From: Ignelater luminosus
Taxonomy: Eukaryota > Arthropoda > Insecta > Coleoptera > Elateridae
Direction: 5' to 3'
DNA length: 64,000 bases
Assembly: GCA_011009095.1 (NCBI GenBank)
Contig: VTPC01000512.1
Location: forward strand, 1 to 64,000
Shown: piece after piece, positions 34,366 through 46,925 of the stretch
Layout of the letters: every line of letters begins with the position of its first letter
Position numbering within the stretch: position 1 is the stretch's first letter
Position numbers and translations under genes: made by a program
Notes under the pieces: model-generated
The model's database searches: none
Seen by the model: the letters and a program-made list of their open reading frames with translations, nothing else
What the model was told of the DNA's origin: nothing

Positions 34366-35875
34366 AGGAGAGCATTTTCAGAAAAAATCTTCCTAGTCTT
34401 TGCCATACAAAAACATTTTTATATTTGTTACATGCAATTTTGAAACACCCTATTATACTAGGTGTAGAACTGAATAATGCTCCATACACATTTCAATAGT
34501 AAATCTTTGAAGTTCAATTATGCCTAGTTTTTTAGTAGTCAGAGAAATAGGAGAAATCTGGTTATACAAAGTAGATGAAAATTTAGATACAATTAATGTG
34601 ACTACAAGTACTTAATGTAATTAATTAGCTAAGATGGTAGATAAATTAATAAAAAAATCAGTTTTTTAAGGTCCTACATGATTTTTTAACTGTCTAATGT
34701 TATATCTTTGGAAAATGTAAGTATCAATGAGGTTATTTCCCAAAACAAAAAAAAATAGTTAAGAAAATGTGTGAAGAATCTTAAGCATTTGTTTCATAAA
34801 AGAAGAGACTATGATAAACAAATTAAAATTTAATGTCAGTTGCTAATATTTCCACAATTTGTTTGGCAGCATTATAGATTTAAAATCATGACATTAAGTG
34901 AAAAAGAGCCAACATACTTCTGCTTGAGTTCAGGTTTCCTTTCACCACACCGTAAATAATTTAAAATCTTATACACTCTTCTTCACTTACTGTCATAATT
35001 TCGAGCCTGCAACATTGAACAATTTATGGAAACATCAGCAACTGATATTCAAACTGAATTTGTTTATCACAGCCTATGTTTTTGTGAAGCAATTTGTCAC
35101 ACATTTTCTTGATGATTTCTTTTGTTTTTGAAAATAATCTCGTCAATACTGAAATTTCAAAATCATCTAGAAGAGCAGTCTACAAAAATGCAACATAATA
35201 CAAAGTATCCCATTTAGAGAAAAATCATCTTAGTTGTCACAAAAAGACTGTAAACTTGAAAATTATGCTGATACCAAAATTGTTTTTTAATAACCAGTTT
35301 GGTACCGATTGTGATTACTTTTTGAAATAATACATGCAGAAACAATTAGGTGGGTATCACTTAGAACTGATGGCTTGATTGATCTTTTCTTTGATCATCG
35401 TGGCAGTTAATTAAAAATTAAATGTACAGATGGGCTAGATAGCATTGAAACAATCTCTTTAACTTGTTTTAGTGCATAAAAATGAATGTTATAGTTTAGA
35501 AACATGTAAGATTTAAGTAGCATGGAAGCAAAGATGTTCTGGAAAAACTTAGTTTTTTCACTAATCAATGGGACCTTTCTTAAGGTACTCCTTTATTTTC
35601 TTCTCCAAACTCAAATTCATTTCTTTATAGGATTATTTCATATAATATGACAATATAATCAATGAATTTAACAAGGAAAACAGAAGAATTTCAATACATT
35701 ATTAATAAATATCAAAAGATTCACTGTTTCCATGCACGGCATGCATCTGTAATTTATACACTTGAATCAATTTATTATTCAATATTAAGCTATTAAATTC
35801 AAGTATTCTAAAGCAAAGAATGCTACTTAATTAAATAATTTTCATTTCAACAAAAACTAAGTAGACCATAACTTT
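34366..35875. other. Intergenic stretch with weak coding traces
   Basis: Several stretches on - between about 34880 and 35660 are open and codon-like (one reads ALLDDFEISVLTRLFSKTKE at about 35185-35120). On +, near 35346, RWVSLRTDGLIDLF recalls the TRWVSR-DAL motif of hAT transposases. The frames shift repeatedly. I take this as probable decayed transposase but cannot name it. Confidence 0.3.
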
Positions 35876-35881
35876 TTTATT
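35876..35881 (-). promoter_or_regulatory. Poly(A) signal of mRpL32
   Basis: AATAAA on the minus strand, about 120 bases past the mRpL32 stop codon. Confidence 0.5.
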
Positions 35882-36001
35882 TTGATTATCACTTACAATG
35901 TTATTTAGCAGTTCAAATTGCTATTATCTTACTAATTAAATAAGAAAAAAGTTAGTGAAAAAGGATTTTCTTAAAAGTAGGTTAAATACTATATGTACAT
36001 A

Positions 36002-37383
36002 TTATCCTAAATCTGAAGGTTTCACGTCGGTGGTGGTTGCTGGTTGCTGTGTGGTTTGTTGAAGTAAATTTTTACTAAACCAAGCAGGTCTTGACTTTTT
36101 CATTTCCACAACACGTTTTCCTTGCCAGTATTCAGAAGGCTTTTCATTCTTTTCACCATCATAAAGTACAACTACTTCTTTTTCAACTGGAGATAACCTT
36201 AATTCGTTTTGAATTGCATCTTGCATTTCTTTAGTTTCATCGATAACTTTCTTGTAACAAGTAGCTACAAAAAGATATTAAAATTAAACTTTATATATGT
36301 ATAGAGAATACCTACAATAAGAGCAATCCAGTTTTTTTTTGTAAAAGTGTAAATTTAATAAAAAAAAATGTTTAATTCAAATAATTTTAAAATGCTATAA
36401 TAGGCTACAAATTCTATCATGAAAAAAGCATGAAGGTATTTTGTATATTTTATGCGACTTTCTTAAAATTCGAGATAATAATAATATAATAATAATAATA
36501 TTATAATAATAATAACATAATATTAATAATTTGTTCAATTGCACATTTTTAAATATTAAGTGATAATAAATAAATTAGAAATTAGAAGTTACATAAGTGT
36601 GCATCAGTCTTTACACGAATCTGCGATCTTTATTTCTAAATAGAGAATTCTGAATAATTTGCTTTTTTAATAAATCATTCACTGTAAATCATTACAAAAC
36701 TGATTATAAAAAGAAGCTACGTTTAAATACAATTTATTATTGGTTCAATTAGTTATGAATAGTTAACACTACACCAGTAAAATTAATTAGGTTAGGTTCT
36801 ATCCAATGGATTAAAAGATTTCAAAATCTAACATACCGACATAAATGTATAATCAAATACATTTTTCAAGTAGATCGTTTATCTTTTATTATTAAATGTA
36901 TGTTTCAAAACCTATTTAATACTTTGTATAAGAGTTTATGTAATGTTTACTTACGGCATAATACTCCAACTTCATGATCATCTCCACATACATTACAAAC
37001 ACGAAGATTCTTTCTTGGAAGCAAGATTTTTAAAACATAATCAGGATGTCCGAATCTTCTTTTCCATCTTTTCTCAATAGTCCTTCGATTACGCGGTACA
37101 GCCCATAAAAATCCATCCCCTATTATATCATTTATGGTAATATTATTACTAGGAGGCTGTGGGTACACCTCTGAATTTGTTGCAGCAATGCAAAATCCAT
37201 CTGTCAAAAATAAAGTGAGGTTAAGTAGTGCGAATGATAGTGATAAGACCGTAACGATATATTTTTTGCATGCATTATGTAATGACTTTTACCTGGTGGA
37301 AATCCTTTATTAAAAAACGCCGCAATGGCATGGTCCAATCGTTGTAATGCAAGGTTTACGCGGGTTATTAAAGAAGCAGCCAT
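36002..37383 (-). CDS. mRpL32: Mitochondrial large ribosomal subunit protein bL32m
   Basis: Structural protein of the mitochondrial 39S subunit. Exons 37383-37293, 36955-37200 and 36002-36264 join in frame to give 199 residues. The N-terminus (MAASLITRVNLALQRL) looks like a mitochondrial presequence. The core WAVPRNRRTIEKRWKRR matches human MRPL32 (AAPKNRRTIE). It is followed by a zinc-binding set C99/C102...C112/C115 (VCNVC and LCPTC), with the second pair created by the exon 2/3 junction. Then come VVVLYDGE and GKRVVEMKKSRPAWFSKN, matching the conserved C-terminus. The tail is Gln/Thr-rich. The ATG at 37383 is chosen; the frame stays open nine bases upstream only through a GTG codon. Confidence 0.95.
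36474..36536. repeat. (TAA)n simple repeat
   Basis: Imperfect AAT/TAA trinucleotide tract within mRpL32 intron 2. Confidence 0.85.
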
Positions 37384-37496
37384 GATCAACACGTTTTTCT
37401 ATCAGCTGTAGGGGGACGGTAGGTGCCCAAAAAGTGGTGCTGGTAGAAGGCGCTTTCCGTTCCTTCACGCGGTTTACGATCACCGTCTCACAACAG
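37384..37496. promoter_or_regulatory. Shared head-to-head promoter of mRpL32 and a + strand gene
   Basis: About 110 bp between the mRpL32 start codon and the start of a GC-richer + strand leader. It is much richer in CpG than its surroundings. No TATA box is seen, which fits a housekeeping bidirectional promoter. Confidence 0.45.
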
Positions 37497-37661
37497 TCTT
37501 GACGATGGCTTGTTTAGGGTCTAGTAGGCTCTGTGTACGGGTGCAAGAGAAATTGTGTCAATTGGGACTATCACCGCAAGTTCGCAGGAAAACTTCCGTT
37601 TGTGCCCGGTTTAAATTTGGAATTTCACCGCCTTCCAGGATAATTTTTAAAAAATGCCAGG
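37497..37661 (+). other. Probable 5' exon of an unidentified gene (+)
   Basis: A GC-richer leader ends in AAAAAATGCCAG followed by GTTAGT, a good donor. ATGCCA in an A-rich start context would begin the protein Met-Pro and leave one base of codon 3 at the splice site. A longer frame is open from 37505 (MACLGSSRLCVRVQ) through the exon, so the start is ambiguous. No downstream coding exon is recognised within the window. It may instead be a non-coding leader of a gene with a very long first intron. Confidence 0.4.
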
Positions 37662-40064
37662 TTAGTTATTTTCTAGCGTTTTTTTTTGAATAATTCTGTA
37701 TTATTAGTTAAAAGATCATTCTTTTCTTTGACTTTGTTAAAGTGTAGGTTAGTCGGGGTATGTTGATTCATTATAAAATTTGTAAGGACCTTAAAATTGG
37801 CAAATTTAAGGAATTTTAGAAATGTCTTAATTGATAATAAAGGCATTTGCCACGCAAATATAAGTAGTTTCAAAATTAATTAAGTGTTAATAAATAATAT
37901 TAAAACTACTTTTATGATCAATTGATGTTGCAATAATTATTTAATAGAATTAAACCATTGTGTACAAGGAACCTGGTTCCAATTATTTTTTATTATAGTT
38001 TTAGTACAATTTTTAAATTTTACTTGTTTTCTTTCGCGCCGTATTTATTTGAAATGATACAAGTTTGCAATTTCCTAGGTTGCCATATTTGTTGTTGTTA
38101 AAAATGAAAATAGCCTATTTAACGCATTTATCATGTTTATAACGATTCTGTTTTTTTAATCTTGATTAGCAATTTACATCTTAACAATATAAACAAAATC
38201 TGTCGAACTAGGTAAAAATTATTGCTTTTGCGATACAAAATTTAAATTGATTGAAACATTATTTTTTCTATTGTGTAGTGTAATTACAAAGATACTTTGG
38301 TTTAACAACTTTTTGAACTAATTATTGTATTCATTATTACTTTTTGTTTTTTATTACTTTATGTTAATATCGATATTTCTATGATTTGGCAACAGTGTAT
38401 TTAAAAAGTGAATGCGACTGCGCAATAGTTATGCTCCACTGTTTCCACTTTTTCAAATGCTCTATTCCGTAATTCTTTTGCTCAAAGTGATTGGTTTTCT
38501 TTATGTACATAAACATGCACATATTATACTATATTGTTCAAGTAGTATATTGCATAAGATTTGTTGAAATATTTAAGCGAGAACGTCCATTGAAATATCA
38601 TGTTAATTAAATTATAAGTAAAAAGTAGGCTAGCAAGCGGATCTAGTTGCGTTCTTGAAAAATACTGTGCGAGCATAATTCGTACAACTTTCTCAATTTC
38701 TATCTTTGTCGTTACTTTCTTCTAAATAATGTGTTGTCGATTTTATTAAATACCCCAACATCAGTTACGGTTATTGTTTGATTATGGATTTTTATCTTTA
38801 TTTTGTCTATAACAATCTGTTGATCTTTCGATTGAACTTTTTATGTTCGTTGGCGCGATGTTCTCTCATTTGTTTTTGGGACGCTCGTGTGTTTATTTTT
38901 AAGCAAACTTTTATTAAAAATAAGAAGAGGAAAAACAGTAACTTTTTTTTAATTTCGATTATAAAAAGTGGGAACTAACTCTAAATGATGAACGTTTCAG
39001 TACATGTAAATTAATTAAAGTAGAATTAAAAATCAAAGTTTTTAATAATTTCTGGCTAGCTATTGTTGGAATTAGATAAATTATTGTTTTGACAACTACT
39101 ACGTTTTAACAGTTACTGTTTGAATAATTTGTAGTAGATATATATAAACCCTATTAAAGCATCATAAACTACAAATTTTAGCAAACAAACAAAGTAGGGT
39201 TTTAGTTGGGCCGGTACCCAACGGTACTTGGTACCAGCACTTCTTTCAAAATACATACATCCTTGAGTACTGATACTTACTATTAGTTAGTATGGATAAA
39301 ATACTGAACTGAAACTCAAAGTTCATTCGAGAAGAGTGAAGGTGTGGAGTGAGAATCCATAGTTTCTTCGTTCCAACTAAAATTCTGCTTCAAACAAATT
39401 GTATACACATGGTGACCTATAAATGATGCATAAACATCACGTTACGTTATTTTCCATTAAAAAGTAAAAGTCGAAAAGTCTAATGGCGTTTTGGTGTGTG
39501 AGGCTTACTTTTAAAGGTCTTAACAGTTAAAGTTTTTGAAACTTGATAATTCGGTACTTGCAGATAAACAGGGTGTGTTATTTCAGGTAGAGAATACCAA
39601 CGCTACTCGATTTTGCATCAAAAACTATGCAAAAAGTCTAGTACCAATTTGCTGTTAACTCTTCGGTTGTCGAAATAGTAAGAGTCGTCAATTTTTTATA
39701 ATTTGCTTACTACTGCCCAAAATTGTCTCGCCTCGTTTAACTGACTATTTCCGATTAGTTTACTGCCGATTTCAGAAAAAAAAGTTAGTGTGCAAAAGGG
39801 CGCATAACTGCAATTGTGCACCCATCACAACTAACAGGTCTTTATATAGAGATCGTTTATAATACGGCCCAATGAACCGATTTCTACTGCCGTGATTAAA
39901 TTTAAATCCAAGCCAAGACACAGTATCCGACATTCTTTCTGCAAAAATGAGGTTTATGCACATGTCTACATACTTCTAACCTAACCACTGTGTCATTTCC
40001 CCTGCAGGTTTCAAAGATATTTTATACTGAAAACCCAATATTCCACTCATTTCCTATTTCAGAA
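37662..40064. other. AT-rich DNA without recognised genes
   Basis: Possibly the first intron of the + gene starting at about 37.5 kb. The word GGTACC occurs in a cluster near 39215-39235. I recognise no exons or element ends. Confidence 0.4.
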
Positions 40065-40259
40065 CACAGTATACACATTTCTATGCTCACTATTGGGATC
40101 TCAGAAATTGTAAGAGATACGAAGTCGGTTAAATTAGAAAAGATTTGGCTATTTGGGAGATCAGTTTACTTTTGTTTTTTCAAAAAAGTTCACGGTTTAC
40201 TAGATATTTGCTAAAAACGAAATTACCTTATTTTTTTTAAATAAAAAGCATTTCCCACT

Positions 40260-40512
40260 TAGTGTGCCATGGCTTTAAACATATGAAAATCATTGAGTTT
40301 TGCCAGATAAATTACATTTGTTATGTAACAATTGCTAAAACAAAACAAAAGACGCTTTTAAGATAATTTACTGAGCATTCACAGATAGCATCAAATAAGC
40401 AGCTAATGCCCCAATAAATGCGTATTTATTTTGTTTTAACAATTTTTGCATAACAAATGAATTTCTTTGATAAAACTCCACGACTTTGTGTGTTAGATGT
40501 CATGGCACACTA
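40260..40512. mobile_element. Small MITE nested in unit C
   Basis: Arms of about 100 bp start AGTGTGCCATG and end CATGGCACACT. They also share GAGTTTT...GATAAATTxCATTTGTTATG and a run around AAACAAAA. No ORF. Confidence 0.7.
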
Positions 40513-40882
40513 TGATAAAAATGATTTTCACTTCATAACTCGGTAAAACAAAAGAATAGCCATGTCAAACCACGTAAAACTGAAAAGCATTTAAGGCGTA
40601 CAGTTCAGTAATATGAAAACCACTTAGGCGGTCCATTAGAAAAAATCTGGATTTACGTTTCATCGCCGAAGTAAAACAAACGACAATTGCGAAATAGTTA
40701 TTTATGCAACAAGTGAGTAAAGTGTATCTTTTTTTCACGGGAAGGAAAGTTTGCCGCACGAGCTGAAGGCGAGTGCGCAAATCCGCCGAGTGAAAAAAAG
40801 TAACTTGACTCACGAATTGCATACAAAACTTTTTTCACGTTCGAAATAAAAATCAAGAACTACCAACTTCAATAACAGCTTT

Positions 40883-42082
40883 TTATTTGAAGACATTGAT
40901 ATTAAATGTACAATTAACCGGATTAACAATTTGAAGTTTAGAATCTGAAACAGGATTTACATCTACTGAAACTCCATTAGTGTTACAAGAATTGATATTT
41001 ATAGACTTCTCAACCACTGAAAGAACATTATCGTTGATATTAGTCGCACTGAAGCTTGCTGGATTGGAAGTATTTCGGGAACTTTGTCCTCCTGTGAAGA
41101 TTTTATTCGCGCAGTCCATTTTATTTTGAATAGACTCATCAACATATCCTTCCGCAACAGCATTTGATTTCCAACCGCCGTCGTTTTTCAGCTGAATTAG
41201 GTCTCCTCGAGAATCTACTAGTAAAGACGCGGAAGATCGTCTAAATGCATGTCCAGTATAATGGTCAGGATTTGGTAAACTGAGGTATTTAGCAACAATC
41301 GACGGAATTTTAGAAAAAGTATTTATACTTACAACTTGGATTTTGCAATTACCGTTTCGAAATTGTAAGAAAAAGTGATTACTTTTTACGTTCTTTGGTC
41401 ACTGGGCTTTATAATTTCCGGTAAATTTCGATTAAATTTAGGTTTTTCTGAGTTGTTTCGGCAATTACGGTAAATCGTCGTTGAATATGTGTTTTTGAAT
41501 CCGGAATAGTAATGATCAATACAGTTCCGGTGTCATTAATATCTTCCAAAGTCATTTTGTACAGTGCTTCACGACGAATAGCTCTCGCGATTCCAAATAT
41601 CGAAGCGACCTACAAACGACAATACATCATTATACGTATAACAGAAAAATTTGCATTACCTTGTGCATTAGAAAATGTTTATTGGGAGCATCTTCGAGAA
41701 ATTCGTACACTTCTTTCCGGGAAAATGTTTTTGACTTTCTGGGTTTATAACCAACCGACTTGTTTTTTAAATAAGCGATTAGTTTTGAGTATTTACTTAT
41801 ATCCACATTGTTATTTATTAATAGTGTAGACTTTAGTTTAGAGTAAGTCGACCAAAGTGTTGGCGACTTCCACTGTGTTGACTTTTCTTCAAAGTAGGCT
41901 AATAAAACTCATTCAGTAAAACTACAGACTTGTTTTTCAGCTCTCCATTTCATAAATAAGTCGTATTCTTTTAAATATTGGCCCTTGGATTTTTCCGGTA
42001 ATAGATTCGATGTGGCCGTACTTGCCGCCTTGACAATTTCTTCAGGGGTGCACGAGAAACTTTCATCGCTGTCCGATTCCAT
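40883..42082 (-). pseudogene. Crypton-type tyrosine recombinase, broken
   Basis: Tyrosine recombinases of this sort move Crypton elements by site-specific strand exchange. The start is MESDSDESFSCTPEEI at 42082. The N-terminal SAM-like part (LLPEKSKGQYLKEYDLF) leads to LWSTYSKLKSTL and then, after a 50 nt GT-AG intron (41659-41610), to a catalytic domain. It has an Arg-rich IRREAL, GHAFRRSSASLL (HxxR box), GGWKS, and the Tyr in AEGYVDESI. The C-terminus ends NVFK at 40883, followed by a minus-strand AATAAA. Lesions: an in-frame TGA at 41911-41909, a frameshift near 41405, and a TGA at 41401-41399. All catalytic-domain boxes are otherwise recognisable. CpG-rich TTTTTTCAC repeats flank it. Confidence 0.8.
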
Positions 42083-42687
42083 TGTGCGAGCATACAAATT
42101 ACCACAAAACACCGAGAAAGAAAAAACTAATACAAACACTCAAATAAGAACTAACTTGATGCGTCACATCGATGCGTTCTAATTTCTGACAAATGCCAGT
42201 GTGTATCATAACAACGGCAGCCTTCTATGTTTTGTGTTTAAATATTTTGCGTTAAAAAATGACACGTTACGATACTTTTTTTCACTCAAATGCGTGAAAA
42301 AATGAACCGTTATGGCACTTTTTTTAACGCTTCTATCGTGAAAAAACAAACGCATCCTTTATAAACGAAAATTAATGAAAAATGTTGCACCTTTTTTAAC
42401 GAACGTGAAAAAATATTTTTTTTTTGTGTTTCCGAGTAAATTCTCTAAAACACCCTTTTTGCTGTTCTTTTCTATCATTGCTCGTTCCTGAGATATTTCA
42501 CTTTAAAAAAAATAAGATAATTTCGTTTTTAGCAAATATCTAGTAAGCCGTGAACTTTTTTGAAAAAACAAAAGCATAAGTAAACTGATCTTTAAAATGG
42601 CCAAATCTTTTCTAATTTAACCGACTTCGTATCACTTACAATTTTCGAGATCCCAATAGTGAGCATCGAAATTTGGACACACTGTAT

Positions 42688-43224
42688 GTCTTATTGGTAT
42701 GTATCAGATACTGTGTTTGAGTGATTACTAGTTTAAGAAATTTGTCGACGTATCTGGTAGATACTGTGTTTAGTCTTTAGAAAGGTTAATAAAATCATAT
42801 TAAAACATGAGAGTCAGCTACATACTTTGATTTTTGTTATACAAAACAATTTTGTTTTGTGTTTAATTGCGTTAAATAAAATCTCAATTTCACATTTTTC
42901 TTCATTTATTCCGTATTTATCGGAATTGCAGATACTGTGTTTTGTAACTAGTTACAGAATCTTCGCCACTTGCTACATCAAAATACAGTATGTGCCAAAT
43001 CAAAGGTCGAAATTCAAAATTTATAAATTGAAAAAAAAATCATGTTTGATATCTCGAGAGTCTTGTACATGCTTCGACCCTGGGGTTATGTTATAATTTG
43101 ACATGATTATGGAGGGCAAGGGATATCAGGATGGTTCATGTGGCATGCAGTAAACCTGTGTACATGGGTTCACGGTGCAGTTGACTTATACACTCAAAAC
43201 AAACGACAAAGATACATATTGGCG
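42688..43224. other. Intergenic DNA with an ATACTGTGTTT repeat
   Basis: The word AGATACTGTGTTT occurs three times (about 42708, 42762 and 42930) in otherwise AT-rich DNA. No gene. Confidence 0.4.
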
Positions 43225-43343
43225 TTAGAGTAGTTTCCAAATCTTCGATGCGCAGAAGACGAATTTTAGCCGGGCGATCCTACATGCATGATTTTTACAA
43301 TTTTCTTTCTCTCTTCTTGTGCGAGATTTGGAAACTACTCTAT
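43225..43343. mobile_element. Short MITE
   Basis: About 120 bp with inverted ends sharing AGAGTAGTTTCCAAATCT. No ORF and no clear target duplication. Confidence 0.55.
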
Positions 43344-45828
43344 TAATAACATTCTAAACTGTCGATTAAAATAAACATGGCAACCATAAGCGAGCTTTAT
43401 CTTGATCTAAAAAATGGCATAAGACTATCTCTATTTTTTTAATGGGCGTCTACTAAAATGTTTTAGATTTCATAGATTGTTGTTTAATATACTTATGTAT
43501 AATATAGTTACAATTTAATTTGCAGTAACTTGGCATACTTAACTTTTTGTCAAACTTTTCTATTTCTGGCAAATTCAGTTTTTTGGTAAATTCGTAGTAA
43601 CATATTATATTACAAGAAAAGAAACTGTAAACAGTAAAGCTTGTCAAAAAGACTAAGTGTACCATGCTAATGCAAATTAAATTTCCGTAAAGTTTTTAGA
43701 CACTAACTTTTTAAATACATAAGACATGAGCAAAAGTTGTTTGAAAAGAAAATAACTTTTCCTCAATATTTAGAAAGCAGGCCATGATATTCGAATTTTG
43801 TTTTCACATTTGAATTCAGGATAAAAAAGCAGCCATGGAAATCGTTTTTCTCTGCCATTAGTATTATGCCAGTTACTTCATAAGGACAACCACTCTTACA
43901 CCCCGTATAAAGCGGATGTTATGACCATATTGTTATTGAAAAAAACACGATTGCCACGACCTCAATTGGAAATTTAAAAAACTAGTTTTAGGGTGATGAG
44001 ACTGTTACCACAACAGTAAAACATCGTCAGAAACAATAATAAATATCATAAATATCCAGGTTTAGAGATTCAAAACTAGCTCTGGCAACGTGTTGGTTAT
44101 AGCTGATCTAGCGCCATCTCTTGATTGATGATTTTTCCCTATACATCTGTCTTGCGTTTTCAATTAAAAAAGCAACATAACGTATCATTAAAAAGTAATC
44201 TAATCTGCGTAACTTATGAAATGAAAAACTTACGTCGCCGTCGGTGATTTATTTATTTATGTATTTATCACGTTGGCATTTACATGGTTCAGAATAGTTG
44301 TATAATATAATTTGCGATAATCGGCGTACGTTTTTCGTTACTCAGACTAGAAGGAGAAAAGTTGCTCGTTTTGGAGATCAATTAATTGGTGTTTTCGTTA
44401 AAAAAAAAGCTCATGGTTTCACTGGGAATTTTCTAAAGACGAAAATATTCAAATTTGGGCAGAGACATATCCCATTTTTTATTTAGATAAGGTTTTTGCT
44501 AGGGGAAGGGAATTAAACTGCTTATTAAGGAAACCGATAACTGCTACACATTTAACGTCGAAATTAATCACGTTGTATTGCAGTTTCTTCTTCGATCGTG
44601 CTTATCTAATGACTTTTAGAAACATATGAATAACTACATGCAACCCATATCATGGAAAAACAAAAATTTTGCACAAAAATAGGTAGATTAAAACTTCAAA
44701 ATTGACAATAAATATAGGGACCGAAAACACCGGACGGGTTCTTTTCTTCCATTCAGCCTCTTAATTCTAAAAGTATTACATACAGAGGGTATCATGACGT
44801 ACTATACAAATCTGAGGAGATGCTTTCTGAGCAGAGAATTCTTTAGAAAAACTCTTTTCTTCTTCAAGATCTTCAATATGATCAAAGGTATCAGAATAAA
44901 ATTTGGCACAGCTTCACAACTTTTGATGCGCTTTGTAATATCACCAAAATGTTTTGATATGTTAATTATATGGGATAAATTTAGGGGCGGAAGAGAGGAT
45001 GACCTCCTTCAACCTCTTTTGGGGTACGACTTTTTAAAATTTAACTAAACAGTTGAAAAGCTGGGAACGTTCTTAACAAACTCTGTCTGTTGTGAGACTT
45101 TGATATCTCTAGCTGCTCTTGAGATAAATCAGATTCAAACATGAGATACCAAAACGCATTACCACAAGAAATACTCCTGGAATATTGGAAAGGGTTCAAT
45201 TACAAAGAGAGCTGAAGTCTGCATTATGGCTCGCGGTGATTATTTTGTCCCATTCTTGTTTGTAGTTTCAAAATATATTTAAATAAAAAATTTGAAAAAA
45301 GCAATTTCTTAAAAGAACTTCAACATTCTGTATTTCGAAACCGATGAGGAATTGAACAGATGTTAATAGGAGCTGCTTTTTCTTAAAATTTGCTCAGGAA
45401 TCACTTCCTGAAGTTTGTACGGTTTGTCATGATACATCATGTACATTAAACATTTAATCATTGTTTCCTCTTGAAACGTTGAAAGCAGGAATACTTAACT
45501 AAATGTTATCAATAACCAATAAGTTATAGAAAATCTTATTTCATTTTCTGTGGTTTTTAGAATACTTCCTTTTTATCTATAAAATTCAGGGGACTTATTC
45601 TTGACAAGCGCAATTGTAAATGCCCACGAGCATGCGGTAGAAATGCGAGCGGTGCGTATGCTCGACTATTCGAATTTTCAAAACGTACATTCGTTTTTAT
45701 ATGCGTGTACTCGAAATCGTCTGTCAAATTAGAGTGATTAAAAAGAATAATTTTCATGAATTCTATGCAGGCTCGATTAGAAAATGTGTTATGTAGTCTC
45801 AAATCAAATAGTAATTTTTAAGTGATAA
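43344..45828. other. Gene-poor DNA
   Basis: AT-rich. A + open frame at 44794-45048 beginning near an ACAGAGGGTATCATGACG word may belong to a decayed repeat. I recognise no protein family. Confidence 0.35.
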
Positions 45829-46082
45829 ATTAGTCGAGGAAATAAAGCAGAAAAAGGTTAAAGTAAAAAATCGCCAAGATGGATTTTGATGAGGTTTACG
45901 GCAATCGATTCTGTGAGTAGAAAAATGCCCCCTTTTAGTTTTTTGACGTTTTTTGTTATTGCATTTCTATAGAGGAAAATGCATCATTTTGAATGCACTT
46001 TCAGGAGCTATAATTCAGTTTGAAAAAAAATCGACAAAATGAGCCAAAATGGACCAGATTTTCTCACTCGGGGGTTTCTGGG

Positions 46083-46425
46083 TCGCTGATCACGAAGTTC
46101 GGAAAATTTGGACTTGTTTAAACTCTAAATAGCAAGCTATTAAATAACTATTCGAGTGATGTGTCATTTTATGTGTTCTTTTGGGTGGTGATCACGAATT
46201 TCAAGTTTCAATTATCAAAAAATGTTACTTGAATTTGGAAATTCGGAAAGTTTAGACTCGTAAAAAACGAAATAGGAAGCTTTTGTATAACTATGCGAGC
46301 GACATGTCATTTTATGTGTTTTTTGGGTGCTCATCACGAATCTGAAGTCTAAATTATTCAAAATATCACTTGAATGTGGAAATTCGGATTTAGACTCGTA
46401 AAAAGCGAAATAGGAAGCTTAGGAA
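46083..46425. repeat. Tandem repeat inside the 45829-47241 unit
   Basis: About 2.5 degenerate copies of a unit containing GGAAATTCGGA, TTTAGACTCGTAAAAA, GCGAAATAGGAAGCTT and TGTCATTTTATGTGTT, each ending near ATCACGAAT. The last copy runs into the coding remnant. Confidence 0.7.
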
Positions 46426-46925
46426 CCACAGTCACAACGGCGATCGAACTTGCTCAAGATGTGAATAAGAAGGTTGTCATTGTGTCTGAAGACACTGACA
46501 TCGCAGTCTTGGTGATAGCTGTAACTCCATCAAATTTAGAATTGTACGTTTTGAAACCATCACGCTCAATGAAACAAGAAGAGTAGTGCTCCTCAAGAAG
46601 TTTTGGCCATCTGGATAAATGTGTTGCTGAAAATATTCTATTTCTCCACGCAATCACGGGCTGTGATACCGTATCGGCAACCTACGGACAAAGAAAAACA
46701 AAATTCATCAAAACCTGTTTGAGTCAATCAGATTTAATTTTCCATGCGCAAAAGTTTTACGAAACTGGGTTGGAAGCGCACGAAGTAGAACTCAGTAAGA
46801 TTATGGCTTCGGTTGATGCTTGTAATCAACTTACAAAGAGAGTCTACCTACAAGTGCAGAACTGGCTGCTAGGAGAAGAAAACAATACTATGCGTGCAAT
46901 AGACTTGGGGGTGGGAATTGTCTAA
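46420..46925 (+). pseudogene. PIN/FEN-like protein fragment of a multicopy arthropod family
   Basis: One frame runs from about 46420 to TAA at 46923-46925, with a single in-frame TAG at 46584-46586. It reads TTAIELAQDVNKKVVIVSED, then TDIAVLVIAV, and after the stop ENILFLHAITGCDTVSATYG, QRKTKFIKT, YETGLEAHEVE. The pattern VSEDTDxxVL...FLHAxxGCDTxSAxxxxxKTKF is that of a family found in many copies in arthropod genomes. Its Asp spacing recalls PIN/FEN nucleases, but the function is unknown to me. The N-terminal half of the usual protein is absent, replaced by the tandem repeat. Confidence 0.6.

Larger units (their letters stand above)
40065..42687. mobile_element. TIR-bounded unit C holding a tyrosine recombinase
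   Basis: The arms (40065-40245 and 42505-42687) are about 180 bp inverted copies sharing ATGCTCACTATTGGGATCTC, GAAGTCGGTTAAATTAGAAA and CTAGATATTTGCTAAAAACG. Their layout (GTGTCC, GGGATCT, GTAAGxGATAC, TCGGTTAAAT) matches the fold-back copies at 14980 and 55872, so they look like relatives of one mariner-derived family. Between the arms lie a small MITE (40260-40512) and a broken tyrosine recombinase gene. Either the recombinase element inserted into an older fold-back, or the arms and cargo moved together. Confidence 0.7.

Noticed and set aside
37384..37392. Upstream start of mRpL32 at 37392
   Set aside because: The codon there is GTG. The ATG at 37383 has a normal context and gives a typical mitochondrial presequence.
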